Of a stretch of 64,000 nucleotides of DNA, positions 10,917 through 20,071 are shown in pieces (position 1 is the stretch's first letter; the number at the start of each line of letters is the position of its first letter). Under the pieces are notes generated by a model. It saw only the letters and a list, made by a program, of their open reading frames with translations, was not told where the DNA came from and made no database searches. The DNA lies in NCBI GenBank assembly GCA_004332195.1, contig SJBG01000003.1, forward strand, positions 62,001 to 126,000. The letters are read 5' to 3'. Made by a program: the position numbers and the translations under genes. The stretch comes from Desulfobulbaceae bacterium (GTDB lineage: Bacteria > Desulfobacterota > Desulfobulbia > Desulfobulbales > Desulfurivibrionaceae).

Positions 10917-13141
10917 CAAGGGTCCTTTTTCCAGGCGCTGAAGGTAAGCGAATAAAACTGAGTTTCCCGCACCAGGCGATAGGGAAGACGCTTGAGCAGA
11001 CGAGTGTTGATAAAGCCAGTGGTTCGAAGCATGGCCAAGAGATCCTCCTGAGCAAGAGCCCCGCCCAGGCATTCCCCGCGAAACTGCTCGTTGTTTTTAA
11101 TCGCCACCGGAATTGCTCCGTCGCTGACGACATCGGCAACCACCAGGCGGCCACCTGGTTTGAGGATACGAAATATCTCGTGAAAGGTCCGGCGCTTGTC
11201 CGGACTCAGATTGATCACGCAATTAGAGATCACCACATCTGCCGCCGCGTCCGTCAAGGGAATGTCCTCGAGAAAACCTTTTTTGAACTCTACGTTATCA
11301 TATCCCAAGTCGGCCGCCACTGATTTTCGGGTTTTATTAGCCAGGGCCAGCATTTCATCGGTCATATCGATCCCGAATACTCGTCCTTTGGGCCCTACCG
11401 CGACCGCGGCCTGAAAGCACTCGACCCCACTGCCGCTGCCCAGATCGACCAATACCTCACCGGGACGGGGGGTCGCATCCCGAACCGGACTGCCACAGCC
11501 GTAGGATTTCTTTTTTGCCTCATCCGGGATGAAGTTCGCCAGGGCCTGCTCTGGGGCAAAGGGGTTGGTAATATCTTTCTGGACGGTGATTGCCAGCCGG
11601 GTGTAAAATTCCCGCACCGACCCGTAACCTCGATCATTGGCCAGTGAAATCACGCAGTTGCAGTGGGTAAGGGCCACTTCACCGCCATCGGAACAGCCAT
11701 GGCGCACATCGCCCATTCGAAGCTGTAAATCCACGCGGGAGCGATCAACGTACTGCCGGGCCTGATCAGCGATAAGCCAAAGGGCCAGGCCGTTATAGAT
11801 CTCAATGTAGGGATCGTGGCCGACAAAGGCCCCGCCGTTAAGATAACTGTGGTCAAGATCACCGCCACCAACGAGAAATTTCAGGGGGTTGGCCCGATAC
11901 GCCGGGTTATCGATCAAAGAAGTCTGCCGAATTTTTGCCAGAATCGGGCTTTCACGCCAGATTTTGGCCAGTCCCGCAGCCACCGGACCGCAATTTAGCT
12001 CAGTTACCCCGACCAGAGCCGGCGAGGGATAGACGCAGGCATCCGGTCCCACGGCCAGGGACTCCCAGGCGGTGTTGGCCAGATCATGTTTGGTGCCGGG
12101 AGCGCTGAACACCTGAGCGCGCAGAGTCTCCACGTTATCAATGAGTATCCCGCACTTCCGGGCCGCCTCCTGGGCCCGAAGCAGTTCCGGGAGAATCTCC
12201 CCCGCCGTCACAAATTGCTCGCGGTTGCCTTTGCCCCGGATAAAATGCCAGAGAAAATGGATATTCTTCACCCCCAACTCCCCGGCAAGGCCAACAATTT
12301 CAGCCAGTTCGGTCACATTGCCCCGGTTTACCGCCACAGAAATGGTCACCCCCAGGCCCTCGGCCCGGAGCAGGTTCAGGTTTGCCTGCAAAAGGGCAAA
12401 GGTCCCCGTCCCCCGGATGGCGTCGTGCCGCGGTTTCAGGCCATCCACGCTGATCTGTAAGTGCAGGCGTTGCCGGGGTAATTTTTTCAGCTCGGCCAAG
12501 TGTTCAGCCACGAGCAGGCCGTTGCTCAACACCACCGCGTGAATTTCCGGCGCGGCCAACAGCTCGGCGAGAATTTTGGTGAAATCCGGGTAAATCAGGG
12601 GTTCACCACCGGTGAAATAAAACAGGGTACAGCCGGCGGCCTTGGCCTCGGCCATGGTTTGCCGGAGAGTTGCGCGGGGAAGCGTGGTTTTGCCGGCTGG
12701 TGAAGAGGCAAACAGACAATGCCGACAGGCAAGATTACAGCGATTGGTGAGGTGAAACCAGCATTCTTTCAGTTTGTTGAGGCGTAAATAGGGCTGGCGG
12801 CCGGGGTAGGGGGCGGCCTGCTCGGTCGCGAGCTGACCAGTCAGACGCGAGATGGCGTCCAGCCGTTCGGCCGGGGTCAGATCAGGAACGGCTGGGGTCA
12901 GATCCGGGGCGGCCAAGATCATATCTGGAGCAGGGTCAAGGAACGGGGCGAGTTTTTGATTAAAGTTCGCGGTCAAATTCGCGTTTTTTAGCGGATGAAT
13001 CGCGAAGTTGGGCGCCGGCCCGGGCAGCAGCGGTCGAAGCAACGCATCGGCCCGGGCATTGGCCACCACCCAATCAGGTTTTTCCGGTTGCACATAAATG
13101 GACCGGCCGTTTTGTTCCAGCCGTTGCCATAATCTCAGCAT
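10916..13141 (-). CDS. Radical SAM-ArsM methyltransferase fusion protein
   Basis: This is a 741-residue two-enzyme fusion. The N-terminal half is a radical SAM domain with the cluster motif CNLACRHC near residue 135, then YFTGGEPL and LQISVDGL. A middle region (about 350-540) holds scattered cysteines (GCSDGG, HCNC). The C-terminal part from about residue 545 is an arsenite-methyltransferase-like domain: YGCGSPV, the SAM loop VDLGSGSG, NCVINLSPDK and GECLGGAL. These hold the three cysteine positions used by ArsM to bind arsenite. A methylation role on arsenic or a related substrate is inferred. Residues 64-94 are a repeat-encoded insertion (DLTPAVPDLTPAE). It is coupled to DUF5714 downstream, with copA upstream. 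Confidence 0.8.
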   Translation of the reverse strand: MLRLWQRLEQNGRSIYVQPEKPDWVVANARADALLRPLLPGPAPNFAIHPLKNANLTANFNQKLAPFLDPAPDMILAAPDLTPAVPDLTPAERLDAISRLTGQLATEQAAPYPGRQPYLRLNKLKECWFHLTNRCNLACRHCLFASSPAGKTTLPRATLRQTMAEAKAAGCTLFYFTGGEPLIYPDFTKILAELLAAPEIHAVVLSNGLLVAEHLAELKKLPRQRLHLQISVDGLKPRHDAIRGTGTFALLQANLNLLRAEGLGVTISVAVNRGNVTELAEIVGLAGELGVKNIHFLWHFIRGKGNREQFVTAGEILPELLRAQEAARKCGILIDNVETLRAQVFSAPGTKHDLANTAWESLAVGPDACVYPSPALVGVTELNCGPVAAGLAKIWRESPILAKIRQTSLIDNPAYRANPLKFLVGGGDLDHSYLNGGAFVGHDPYIEIYNGLALWLIADQARQYVDRSRVDLQLRMGDVRHGCSDGGEVALTHCNCVISLANDRGYGSVREFYTRLAITVQKDITNPFAPEQALANFIPDEAKKKSYGCGSPVRDATPRPGEVLVDLGSGSGVECFQAAVAVGPKGRVFGIDMTDEMLALANKTRKSVAADLGYDNVEFKKGFLEDIPLTDAAADVVISNCVINLSPDKRRTFHEIFRILKPGGRLVVADVVSDGAIPVAIKNNEQFRGECLGGALAQEDLLAMLRTTGFINTRLLKRLPYRLVRETQFYSLTFSAWKKDP

Positions 13142-13206
13142 AATTGCTCCTTCTGCTCCCTGATTATTTCTTGGTCAAGGTTGCCGCGCAAACGGGGTCA
13201 AGTCAG

Positions 13207-15582
13207 TTAGCGGACGGGCTTAAAGCCGCGCAGGCGCAGGGTATTAAGCACCACGGTAATCGAGCTGAAGACCATGGCGGCGGCGGCCAGCATCGGATTT
13301 AGGATAATGCCGAAGAACGGGTAAAGAGCCCCGGCCGCCACCGGGATCAGGGCAATATTGTAAAAAAAAGCCCAGAAAAGATTCTGACGGATTATCCGTA
13401 CCGTCGCCCGGGAAAGAGCGATGGCCGTGGGCACTCCATGTAAATCGCCGGAGATCAGGGTAATGTCCGCAGTTTCCATGGCGACATCGGTGCCGGTGCC
13501 GATGGCGATGCCGATATCAGCTTGGGCCAGGGCCGGAGCATCGTTGATCCCGTCTCCTACCATGGCCACCTTTTTGCCTTCTCTCTGCAAAGCCCGAACC
13601 GCCGCCGCTTTATCTTCAGGCAAGACCTCGGCCAGCACCCGGCTGATTCCCACTTTGGCCGCAATAGCCTCGGCGGTACGTTGATTGTCGCCGGTAAGCA
13701 TTATCACCTCCAGGCCCAGTTGCTGCATGGCCCGCACGGCGATGGGCGATGAGGCCTTAACCGTATCGGCCACCGCCAGCACCCCGGCGATCTTACCATC
13801 AACCGCAACCAGGATCGGGGTCTTGCCTTCAGTGGCCAACCGGGTGGTTTGTTGATGCCACTCTTGAGCGACGGCGATTTTTTCCTGTTTGAGCAGGTGG
13901 TGGTTGCCGACCAGTAATTGATGGCCCGCCACCTCAGCTCGCAGGCCCTGGCCGGCAATGGCGACAAAGTTGACAACTTCCGCCAACTTCAGCCCCCGCT
14001 CGGTCGCCGCTCGAACTATAGCCTCGCCTAAGGGGTGCTCGGAGGCTTGTTCGACGGCCGCCACCAGGGACAAAAGCTGGTCAGTGTCGTCATTTTCTCC
14101 GGGCCGGCTCGCGTCTTTGATGATGTCGGTCAGGAATGGTTGGCCCACGGTGATGGTCCCGGTTTTGTCCAGCACCACCGCCTTGAGTTTGTAGGCCATC
14201 TCCAGAGCCTCGGCCCCCTTGACGAGAATGCCGTTTTCCGCCCCCTTGCCGGTGCCGACCATAATCGCCGTGGGCGTGGCCAGACCCAAAGCACAGGGAC
14301 AGGCGATAATCAGCACCGCGATAAAGACGGTCAAGGCAAAGATCAGCGATGGTTCAGGCCCGAAGGTCCACCAGAGTAGGGCGCTGAGGGTGGCGATCAG
14401 CACCACCGCCGGCACAAACCAGGCGGCGATCTGGTCAACCAAACGCTGGACCGGGGCCTTGGAGCCCTGGGCCTCCTCCACCAGGCGAATAATCCGGGCC
14501 AGCATCGTGTCTTTGCCCACCTTGGTGGCCCGCATCCAAAAGCTGCCGCTCTTGTTGAGGGTGGCCCCGATCAGCGGGTCAGAAACCTCTTTGCTCACCG
14601 GCAAACTCTCTCCGGTGAGCATCGACTCATCAACGCTGGAGCGCCCGGCGATCAACTCGCCGTCCACCGGAATTTTTTCTCCCGGTCGCACCAGGATGAT
14701 CTCTCCGACCTGGACCTCCTCGATTGGGATGTCGATCGGGATGCCATTGGGGATGCCGCCGGCGGCGCCACCGGGGATGCCCTCACGAATAACTCGAGCG
14801 GTCTTGGCCTTAAGGCCCATAAGTTTGCGCATGGCCTCCGAGGTCTTGCCCCGGGCCCGGGCCTCAAGCAGGCGGCCCAGCAGAATCAGGGTGGTGATTA
14901 CCGTGGCCACGTCATAGTAAAGCTGATAAGGGAAGCCCAGGGTGGTGAGAAAATCGGGCATCAGGGTCATGGCGGCGCTGTAGGACCAGGCCGAAGTGGT
15001 CCCCATGGCCACCAGGACGTTCATGTCGCTGGTTTTGTGGCTTAAGGCCGCCCAGGCCCCCCGATAAAAACGCCAGCCGGCCACAAACTGAACCGGAGTG
15101 GTCAACAGCAGCAGGGTGAAGGGATTAACCAACCAGGCCGGCACCACGACGACCGCCCAGTCATGGTAACGCATGGGCACCATTTCCGGCAGGCTGCCAA
15201 ACAGCACCGCCGAGGTCAGCAAAGCGGCCAAGGCGAAGTCAAGTTGCAGACGACGCATGGCCCGGCCCCGCTCTATTCGCTCACGATCCGCCATGGCTGG
15301 TTCCTGCTGGGCCGGGACCGCCCTAAAACCCAGGGAAGCTACCGCCGCCGTCAGCTCCTCCGGGCCGACCAGCGCGGGGTCATAGTCAATGGAGCCTTTT
15401 TCCACCGCCAGGTTGACCCGGGCCGCCATCACCCCTGGTTGACGGCTAAGCGCCTTTTCAATCCGGGCCACGCAGGAGGCGCAACTCATCCCGGCAATTT
15501 TCAGATCAAGACGGGCCAAGGCGACTTGGGATTGGGGTTTGGAGTTGGATTGAGGCCGGGGTTGAAGTTGAGGTTGTCGCAA
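13207..15582 (-). CDS. copA: Copper-translocating P1B-type ATPase
   Basis: This 791-residue inner-membrane ATPase exports monovalent copper from the cytoplasm. It has one N-terminal heavy-metal domain (AGMSCASC near residue 34), eight predicted membrane segments, the translocation motif ACPCALG near 427, the phosphorylation site DKTGT near 473, SEHPLGEA, and the hinge [10 protein letters not shown] near 678. The first 20 residues are a glutamine/proline/serine-rich repeat. A second low-complexity insertion ([19 protein letters not shown]) lies near 266-290, just before the actuator region. It is on the same strand as, and 65 bp upstream of, the radical SAM-ArsM gene, so co-transcription is possible. 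Confidence 0.95.
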   Translation of the reverse strand: MRQPQLQPRPQSNSKPQSQVALARLDLKIAGMSCASCVARIEKALSRQPGVMAARVNLAVEKGSIDYDPALVGPEELTAAVASLGFRAVPAQQEPAMADRERIERGRAMRRLQLDFALAALLTSAVLFGSLPEMVPMRYHDWAVVVVPAWLVNPFTLLLLTTPVQFVAGWRFYRGAWAALSHKTSDMNVLVAMGTTSAWSYSAAMTLMPDFLTTLGFPYQLYYDVATVITTLILLGRLLEARARGKTSEAMRKLMGLKAKTARVIREGIPGGAAGGIPNGIPIDIPIEEVQVGEIILVRPGEKIPVDGELIAGRSSVDESMLTGESLPVSKEVSDPLIGATLNKSGSFWMRATKVGKDTMLARIIRLVEEAQGSKAPVQRLVDQIAAWFVPAVVLIATLSALLWWTFGPEPSLIFALTVFIAVLIIACPCALGLATPTAIMVGTGKGAENGILVKGAEALEMAYKLKAVVLDKTGTITVGQPFLTDIIKDASRPGENDDTDQLLSLVAAVEQASEHPLGEAIVRAATERGLKLAEVVNFVAIAGQGLRAEVAGHQLLVGNHHLLKQEKIAVAQEWHQQTTRLATEGKTPILVAVDGKIAGVLAVADTVKASSPIAVRAMQQLGLEVIMLTGDNQRTAEAIAAKVGISRVLAEVLPEDKAAAVRALQREGKKVAMVGDGINDAPALAQADIGIAIGTGTDVAMETADITLISGDLHGVPTAIALSRATVRIIRQNLFWAFFYNIALIPVAAGALYPFFGIILNPMLAAAAMVFSSITVVLNTLRLRGFKPVR

Positions 15583-15738
15583 ATTTTGCCGCCTCCTTAT
15601 GCCGTCGGATCGTAGTCGTTCGCCGGGGCTATTAAGGGCACCTCCTCGTGCCTTGTCACGCGGGCGCCTCGACCCCTGAAAATGTAAATTTATTGTTGCG
15701 TGAGCCCTGGGTTCAGCAAAACTCAGAACCGTAAAAGC

Positions 15739-16206
15739 TTACCAGCCCCAGAGGAGCTCGCGGGCCATCCATCCGGTCAGGCCATTTTCATGTTTAATTT
15801 TGACCCAGCTTTTTCGCCGCTCCATGGTGCGCAGCACCACGCCGTATTTGGCCTGGCCCACTATTGGGGCCCTGGCATTGGGAGCGCTGCGGATGTTGCC
15901 GATCGGAACTTTAACCACCAGATGGGGCGTCCGGTCCACCAGGCGGCGGTAAACCCAACCCTTGTCGTCTTCGAAATCCCGGACTTTCAACCAGTTGCCC
16001 TGGCGGCCAATGACCATCAGGGGAAATCCCTGGCCCAGCTCCCACAAAACATCATGGTTGGTCCCCGGACCGCTGCGCATGTTGACCTGGGGTCGGCCTA
16101 CACTGACCATTTCAATGGCTTGGGCCTGGCTCAGGCCCAAGGCCAGGATGAAAACGGCAAAAATGAGAATGCGGCAAGGTTGCCTAGATAGCTGCTTAAT
16201 GATCAT
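15739..16206 (-). CDS. Exported SH3-domain protein
   Basis: This small secreted or periplasmic protein of 155 residues has a signal peptide (IFAVFILALGLSQAQA) followed by two bacterial SH3 repeats. The first is around VNMRSGPGTNHDVLWEL and the second around GNIRSAPNARAPIVGQ, each ending with a WVKI/WLKV strand and a GW motif. Such domains usually bind cell-wall peptides, but no ligand can be named. The gene ends 156 bp before copA and starts 15 bp after the 4Fe-4S protein, so it is probably in the same transcript as that gene. Confidence 0.85.
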   Translation of the reverse strand: MIIKQLSRQPCRILIFAVFILALGLSQAQAIEMVSVGRPQVNMRSGPGTNHDVLWELGQGFPLMVIGRQGNWLKVRDFEDDKGWVYRRLVDRTPHLVVKVPIGNIRSAPNARAPIVGQAKYGVVLRTMERRKSWVKIKHENGLTGWMARELLWGW

Positions 16207-16221
16207 GAGTATCCCCGGTGT

Positions 16222-17121
16222 TTAACTGAGATTACTGGTGGTGGTTACCGGACCCCTTTTTCGGCTGCTCACCGGCACTCCGCCGATCTCCAGGTAAATG
16301 GCGCCGGCCTCACAGGCTTTGTCCATACAGGCCAGGCAAGTGATGCATTCGGCGTCATCCGGGGACTGGTTGAACTTGACCCCCATCGGGCATACCTGGT
16401 GGCAGGCCTCGCAGTTGGTGCAGCGCGCATGATCAAGCCGCAGCTTAATCAGTTTTACCCTGCTGAAAAGGGCGTAAAAAGCGCCCAGGGGGCAGGTGGT
16501 CCGGCAGAAAGGTCGGCTGGCGTAAACCGCCCAGGTCAGGAATGTTACCATAATGACGAATTTATTCAAGAAGAGAAGGCCCAAATCTTGACGCAGGTCA
16601 GGCTGCATGATCAATAGGGGAAGGCTGGCGGTCAGGGTGCCGGCCGGACAGATATATTTACAGAACCAGGTGTCTCCGCTCCCGAACTGATCGACAACCA
16701 GCAGCGGCAGCAGGATGACGAAAAAAACCAGAAAACCGTATTTCAGGTAGCGCAGGCCCGCGGGGACGGCAAACTTGCGACTGGGAATCCGGTGGAGCAA
16801 ATCCTGAATCAGGCCAAAGGGACAGAGCCAGCCACAGACCGCCCGGCCCATGATGCCGCCCAACACCCCCATGAATCCGAGGACGTAGAATCCGAAATAG
16901 AACTGGCCATTTTCCAAGGATAAACGCAAACCGGCGAGAAGTTGTTGCAGGGAACCGATAGGGCAGGAGGTGGTGGAAGCAGGACAGGAATGACAATTCA
17001 GACCGGGGGCGCAAAGAACCTTAAGCGGGCCCTGGTAAATGGTGCGGGTAAAGGGGAAATCCCATGAACCGTTGACTAGCAGGGTCGATAAAACTTGAAC
17101 CCAGCGTCGCAAGGCCCCCAT
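16222..17121 (-). CDS. 4Fe-4S membrane protein (NapH-like)
   Basis: This is a polytopic membrane ferredoxin of 299 residues. It has an N-terminal cysteine set (CAPGLNCHSCPAST), the paired half-repeats CGWLCPFG and CKYICPAG, CRTTCPLGAFY, and two C-terminal ferredoxin motifs (CTNCEACHQVCPMG and CITCLACMDKACEAG). It probably relays electrons across or along the membrane. It begins 3 bp after the stop of the CD1871A-type small protein, a pairing that suggests a joint redox function. The start ATG at 17121 is fixed by that spacing. Confidence 0.88.
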   Translation of the reverse strand: MGALRRWVQVLSTLLVNGSWDFPFTRTIYQGPLKVLCAPGLNCHSCPASTTSCPIGSLQQLLAGLRLSLENGQFYFGFYVLGFMGVLGGIMGRAVCGWLCPFGLIQDLLHRIPSRKFAVPAGLRYLKYGFLVFFVILLPLLVVDQFGSGDTWFCKYICPAGTLTASLPLLIMQPDLRQDLGLLFLNKFVIMVTFLTWAVYASRPFCRTTCPLGAFYALFSRVKLIKLRLDHARCTNCEACHQVCPMGVKFNQSPDDAECITCLACMDKACEAGAIYLEIGGVPVSSRKRGPVTTTSNLS

Positions 17122-17124
17122 GTT

Positions 17125-17304
17125 TTAGCCGATTCCGATGCAGCTCAGACAGATCAAAATGGTCTGCTCCAACACCCGCTGAGGCTCTCCGGTGGCGATT
17201 CCAATTATCCCGAGAAGCATGAAGCCCAGGATGACCACGAAGGGGGTTTTGCGAATGGGTGGTTTGGCCCCGGGCTTGAAATTGTGGCGGGGTTTTACCG
17301 GCAT
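17125..17304 (-). CDS. CD1871A-family CXXC small membrane protein
   Basis: This 59-residue protein starts MPVKPRHNFKPGAKPP and has one membrane segment (TPFVVILGFMLLGIIGIATG). It ends in the family signature ICLSCIGIG, a CXXC motif at the extreme C-terminus. A good ribosome-binding site (AGGAGC) precedes the ATG at 17304. The stop lies 3 bp before the 4Fe-4S protein, so they form one operon. The family is recognised by its C-terminal motif; its function is unknown, and a thiol or redox role is inferred from the cysteines and neighbour. Confidence 0.82.
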   Translation of the reverse strand: MPVKPRHNFKPGAKPPIRKTPFVVILGFMLLGIIGIATGEPQRVLEQTILICLSCIGIG

Positions 17305-17362
17305 GGTTTTGCTCCTGAAGAGGTCGGTGAGGTGCGGATTGAGGCCGGGGCCTTATCCGCGG

Positions 17363-17614
17363 TCAATCAAGCAGTGGGATGGCGACGGATTGACCGGTGC
17401 GCAGGTTACGCAGGGTCAACCTTTGATCGCGGATCAACTCTTGATCGCGGGAAAAATCAAGGGCAACCCTATCACCTTTCCGGACGTCGGTCAAGCCGAA
17501 ACCTTGGAGGATGCGGGGATCAACCACTCGCATTTGCTGGTAGTCCACGCCGATGTCCGGCAGAGGCAGCCGCTGACCGCGGCGGTCAATGGTGCGTTCC
17601 GTCACCCGGACCAC
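17363..17614 (-). CDS. Hypothetical protein, probable C-terminal fragment
   Basis: The open frame of at least 83 residues (VRVTERTIDRRGQRLPLP ... GQSVAIPLLD) ends 58 bp before the CD1871A gene on the same strand. The frame continues upstream to a stop next to an 18 bp palindrome at 17639-17656, beyond which the sequence is hsdS debris. No convincing start is seen, and I do not recognise the family. It is most likely the tail of a gene whose front was lost at that junction. A short intact gene using the GTG at 17614 remains possible. Confidence 0.4.
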   Translation of the reverse strand: MVRVTERTIDRRGQRLPLPDIGVDYQQMRVVDPRILQGFGLTDVRKGDRVALDFSRDQELIRDQRLTLRNLRTGQSVAIPLLD

Positions 17615-17638
17615 CAGGCGGCTGCTGATTTTTTGTCC

Positions 17639-17656
17639 CCCTCAGGTACCTGAGGG
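17639..17656. repeat. 18-bp perfect palindrome at a rearrangement junction
   Basis: CCCTCAGGTACCTGAGGG is perfectly self-complementary. It separates the hypothetical C-terminal fragment from the hsdS remnant, so it marks or lies at the join between two unrelated sequences. Confidence 0.75.
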
Positions 17657-17892
17657 AGCTTATCAAGATTCTCAACTATTGCTAGTTTGCCAATGGTTCC
17701 GTCCTTTGTGATTAGTAAATCGTCATCCTGGAGTTGGATATATGGGTCTTTCTCGTATCGTTACTTTATCAATGTGGTAACATTCTTTCCAGTTGATTTT
17801 TCCATCTTCAAAATCTGTTCCCGTCACTAAATAGGAAAAACCTTCAGGGAGAAATTCACTGGACTTTAAACCCTTCCAACCAACTCTCCCTT
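17657..17892 (-). pseudogene. Type I restriction specificity subunit (hsdS) remnant
   Basis: This is a fragment of the target-recognition subunit of a type I restriction-modification enzyme. Read leftward from 17892, one frame gives VKGRVGWKGLKSSEF and SYLVTGTDFEDGKINW. A frameshift near 17765 then switches to RYEKDPYIQLQDDDLLITKD and GTIGKLAIVENLDKLP. These are the typical YLVTGTDF and LLITKDGTIGK motifs of HsdS half-repeats. It is cut at both ends, by the rhuM remnant on one side and the palindrome on the other, and is non-functional. Confidence 0.75.
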
Positions 17893-18210
17893 TCACATAG
17901 CAGAGGTGGCGTAAATATCGGTGATCTTCCGACAGAATCGCTTTTCAGAGGTGCGAATATCCTGAATGCGGCGGAGCAGTTCATCAAAATAGTTAAAGGG
18001 CAGGTCCGGGTTTTTCAACCGCTCGTCATCCAGGACAAAACCCTTGATGATAAACTCCTTGACTTGATATGGCGGGTGGCCCATTGCCGGAAGCGGGTGG
18101 CAACATGGGGCTTGATCCGGTAGCCCACCGAGATGATGGCGTCCAGGCTGCAGAAGGAAGTCTGATATCTCTTGCCGTCGGCGGCAGTTGTAAAGAATTT
18201 CTTTACAACT
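17893..18210 (-). pseudogene. RhuM-family remnant
   Basis: These are pieces of a RhuM-like protein, often found between hsdM and hsdS in type I restriction loci. One frame gives TAADGKRYQTSFCSLDAIIS and VGYRIKPHVATRFRQWATRH. After a frameshift near 18070 another frame gives VKEFIIKGFVLDDERLKNPD and YFDELLRRIQDIRTSEKRF, ending DIYATSAM. The N-terminus is missing, being joined directly to hsdM sequence. The protein's cellular function is not established. Confidence 0.7.
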
Positions 18211-18759
18211 TTTCCCAGCTCGGCGGCTTCCTCTTTCAGTTTCAGGATGTCAGCCTTGATTTCGGCAAGTGGGCGCAGGGGCTTGAACTCATAAAAATAC
18301 TTGGTGAAGTTGATCTCATAGCCGATCTTGGTCTTGCTCTCGTCAATCCAGGCATCCGGCACGTGGGGCTTGACCTCGCGGTCAAAGTATTCCTCGATGG
18401 TCTGTGGAATCAAATTGCCGTTTTCATCTTTTTCAAGTTTTTCAAGAAAAGGGATATTTTCAAAATCGCGCAATGAGCTGTCCGGCTTGGGGTTGCCCTG
18501 CCGGTCTTTAACGATCTTGCCCTTGTCATTCCTCGGGGGGGTGTTCAACGGTCACTCGCCAGTAACCGAAAAACTCATTCAGTTTTTCATCCTTTGCGCC
18601 GGTGGCGTTGATAAGCTGTATTTTGCCTTTGCGTTCCGGGGTCTTGTGGTTGGAAAGTATCCAGACATAGGTTGAAATGCCGGTATTGTAAAAAAGCTGA
18701 TCCGGCCGGAAAAGAAGATCATTGCTGGGGTCATCCATTTTGTCAATTTTATGTAACAA
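18211..18759 (-). pseudogene. Type I restriction methylase subunit (hsdM) remnant
   Basis: These are C-terminal pieces of the N6-adenine methylase subunit. The first piece (18759 leftward) reads [20 protein letters not shown], then [13 protein letters not shown]. An internal deletion brings it to [10 protein letters not shown] frameshift in a run of C bases near 18540 leads to the second piece: [20 protein letters not shown], then TIEEYFDREVKPHVPDAW and FTKYFYEFKPLRPLAEI. The catalytic NPPY part is absent from the window. The spacer 18760-18992 to the right shows nothing recognisable. Confidence 0.75.
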
Positions 18760-18992
18760 GGGGGCATATAATTCTCAAGAAAAATGGAGAATTATCTTTA
18801 CCGTATGAAATGAAATAATTCATGCAATAGGCGAATTAGGGATACGGTCAGACTCACGAATTTTCTTTAAAAGGGCAGCGGTGGACTTGGGACTTGACAA
18901 TCGTTTTGGCAATCACTACATAAATGCACAAGAGTGCGGGTAAATTAAACCAACGGCCGGATTTTCAGCAAAAAATTAGCGGAGGAAGGAAA

Positions 18993-19523
18993 ATGTCAGT
19001 GCAAAAGTGGTATAAACCTTATCTGCTGGGAGCCCTGGCCGGCTTGCTGCTGACCGCCAGCGTAGGGATTGCGGGGCAGTTTCTCGGTACCTCGACCACC
19101 TTTCCCCGGGCGGCCACCTGGATTATCGACATGGTCGGCATCAATCTTGAACATTTGGAATTCTACCAGGTTCACGGCGGTTCCTTAACCGGGGCCGCTT
19201 TCCCCGACTGGCAACTGCTTTTTGTGATCGGCATTGGAGTTGGCGCCTTTTTGGCGGCCCGTTTAAGCGGTACCTTTAAACTTGAATCGCTGCCGCCGAT
19301 GTGGGTGGAACGGTTCGGTGATCGGTTGGGACTGCGTATCGTCCACTCCATGGTCGGCGGGGTGCTGGTCATGGTCGGAGCCCGGATGGCCGGGGGGTGC
19401 CCCAGTGGTCATGGGATCAGCGGAGTCAGCCAGTTGGGGGTTAGCAGCATGCTGGCTTTGTCGATGTTCTTTGTTGGCGGCATCATTACCGCCCGTCTCT
19501 TGTACCAGGGAGGTAAGTCATGA
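18993..19523 (+). CDS. YeeE/YedE-type sulfur transporter, first half
   Basis: This 176-residue membrane protein of the YeeE/YedE family is thought to import thiosulfate or other sulfur compounds. It has about four membrane segments, and the conserved glycine-cysteine motif GGCPSGHGISG holds the pore cysteine. The ATG at 18993 has a strong site (GGAGGAAGG); an upstream in-frame ATG at 18924 lacks one. It overlaps the next gene by 4 bp (ATGA), so the two half-transporters are made together, as is usual for the split form. Confidence 0.88.
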   Translation: MSVQKWYKPYLLGALAGLLLTASVGIAGQFLGTSTTFPRAATWIIDMVGINLEHLEFYQVHGGSLTGAAFPDWQLLFVIGIGVGAFLAARLSGTFKLESLPPMWVERFGDRLGLRIVHSMVGGVLVMVGARMAGGCPSGHGISGVSQLGVSSMLALSMFFVGGIITARLLYQGGKS

Positions 19524-20044
19524 CATTGATCATGGGGCTGGTAACCGGAATGATTTTTGGCGCCTTGCTGCAGCAAGCCCAGGTGCTGCGCTTTGAGAAG
19601 CAGGTGGGCGCGATGCGCTTGATTGACATGACCATCGTGAAGTTCATGTTGAGCGCCATCATCGTCGGCTCAATCGGGATCCATTTGCTGGCTGATCTTG
19701 GGATGGTCTCTTTTGCGCCCCGTGGGCTGAGCTTCGGTCTGCAGGTAGTCGGCGGCCTGCTGTTCGGCATCGGCTGGGCTTTTCTCGGCTACTGCCCGGG
19801 TACCAGCATTGGGGCTTTGGCGGAGGGGCGCTATCACGTCATCTGGCCGATTCTCGGCATGTTGCTTGGCGGGGTTGTCTTCGTTTTTCTCTATCCGTGG
19901 ATCCAGGCTCATCTTCGTCCGCTGGGCGATTTCGGTGCGCTGTCGGTGTCGAACCTGCTGGGGGTCAGCCACTGGCTGGTGATCGCCGCCATCGCGGTTG
20001 GAGCGTTCTTTTTGTTTCGTTTCTTCGAGAAAAAAGGCCTTTAA
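19520..20044 (+). CDS. YeeE/YedE-type sulfur transporter, second half
   Basis: This is the second half of the split transporter, 174 residues, with about five membrane segments and the partner cysteine motif GYCPGTSIGALAEGR. Its start overlaps the stop of the first half. A broken outer-membrane gene follows 27 bp downstream and a frameshifted ArsR-type regulator lies on the opposite strand. The transport unit looks intact even though its neighbours have decayed. Confidence 0.88.
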   Translation: MTLIMGLVTGMIFGALLQQAQVLRFEKQVGAMRLIDMTIVKFMLSAIIVGSIGIHLLADLGMVSFAPRGLSFGLQVVGGLLFGIGWAFLGYCPGTSIGALAEGRYHVIWPILGMLLGGVVFVFLYPWIQAHLRPLGDFGALSVSNLLGVSHWLVIAAIAVGAFFLFRFFEKKGL

Positions 20045-20071
20045 TGAACAAATCGTGAAGGAGGTTCTGCC

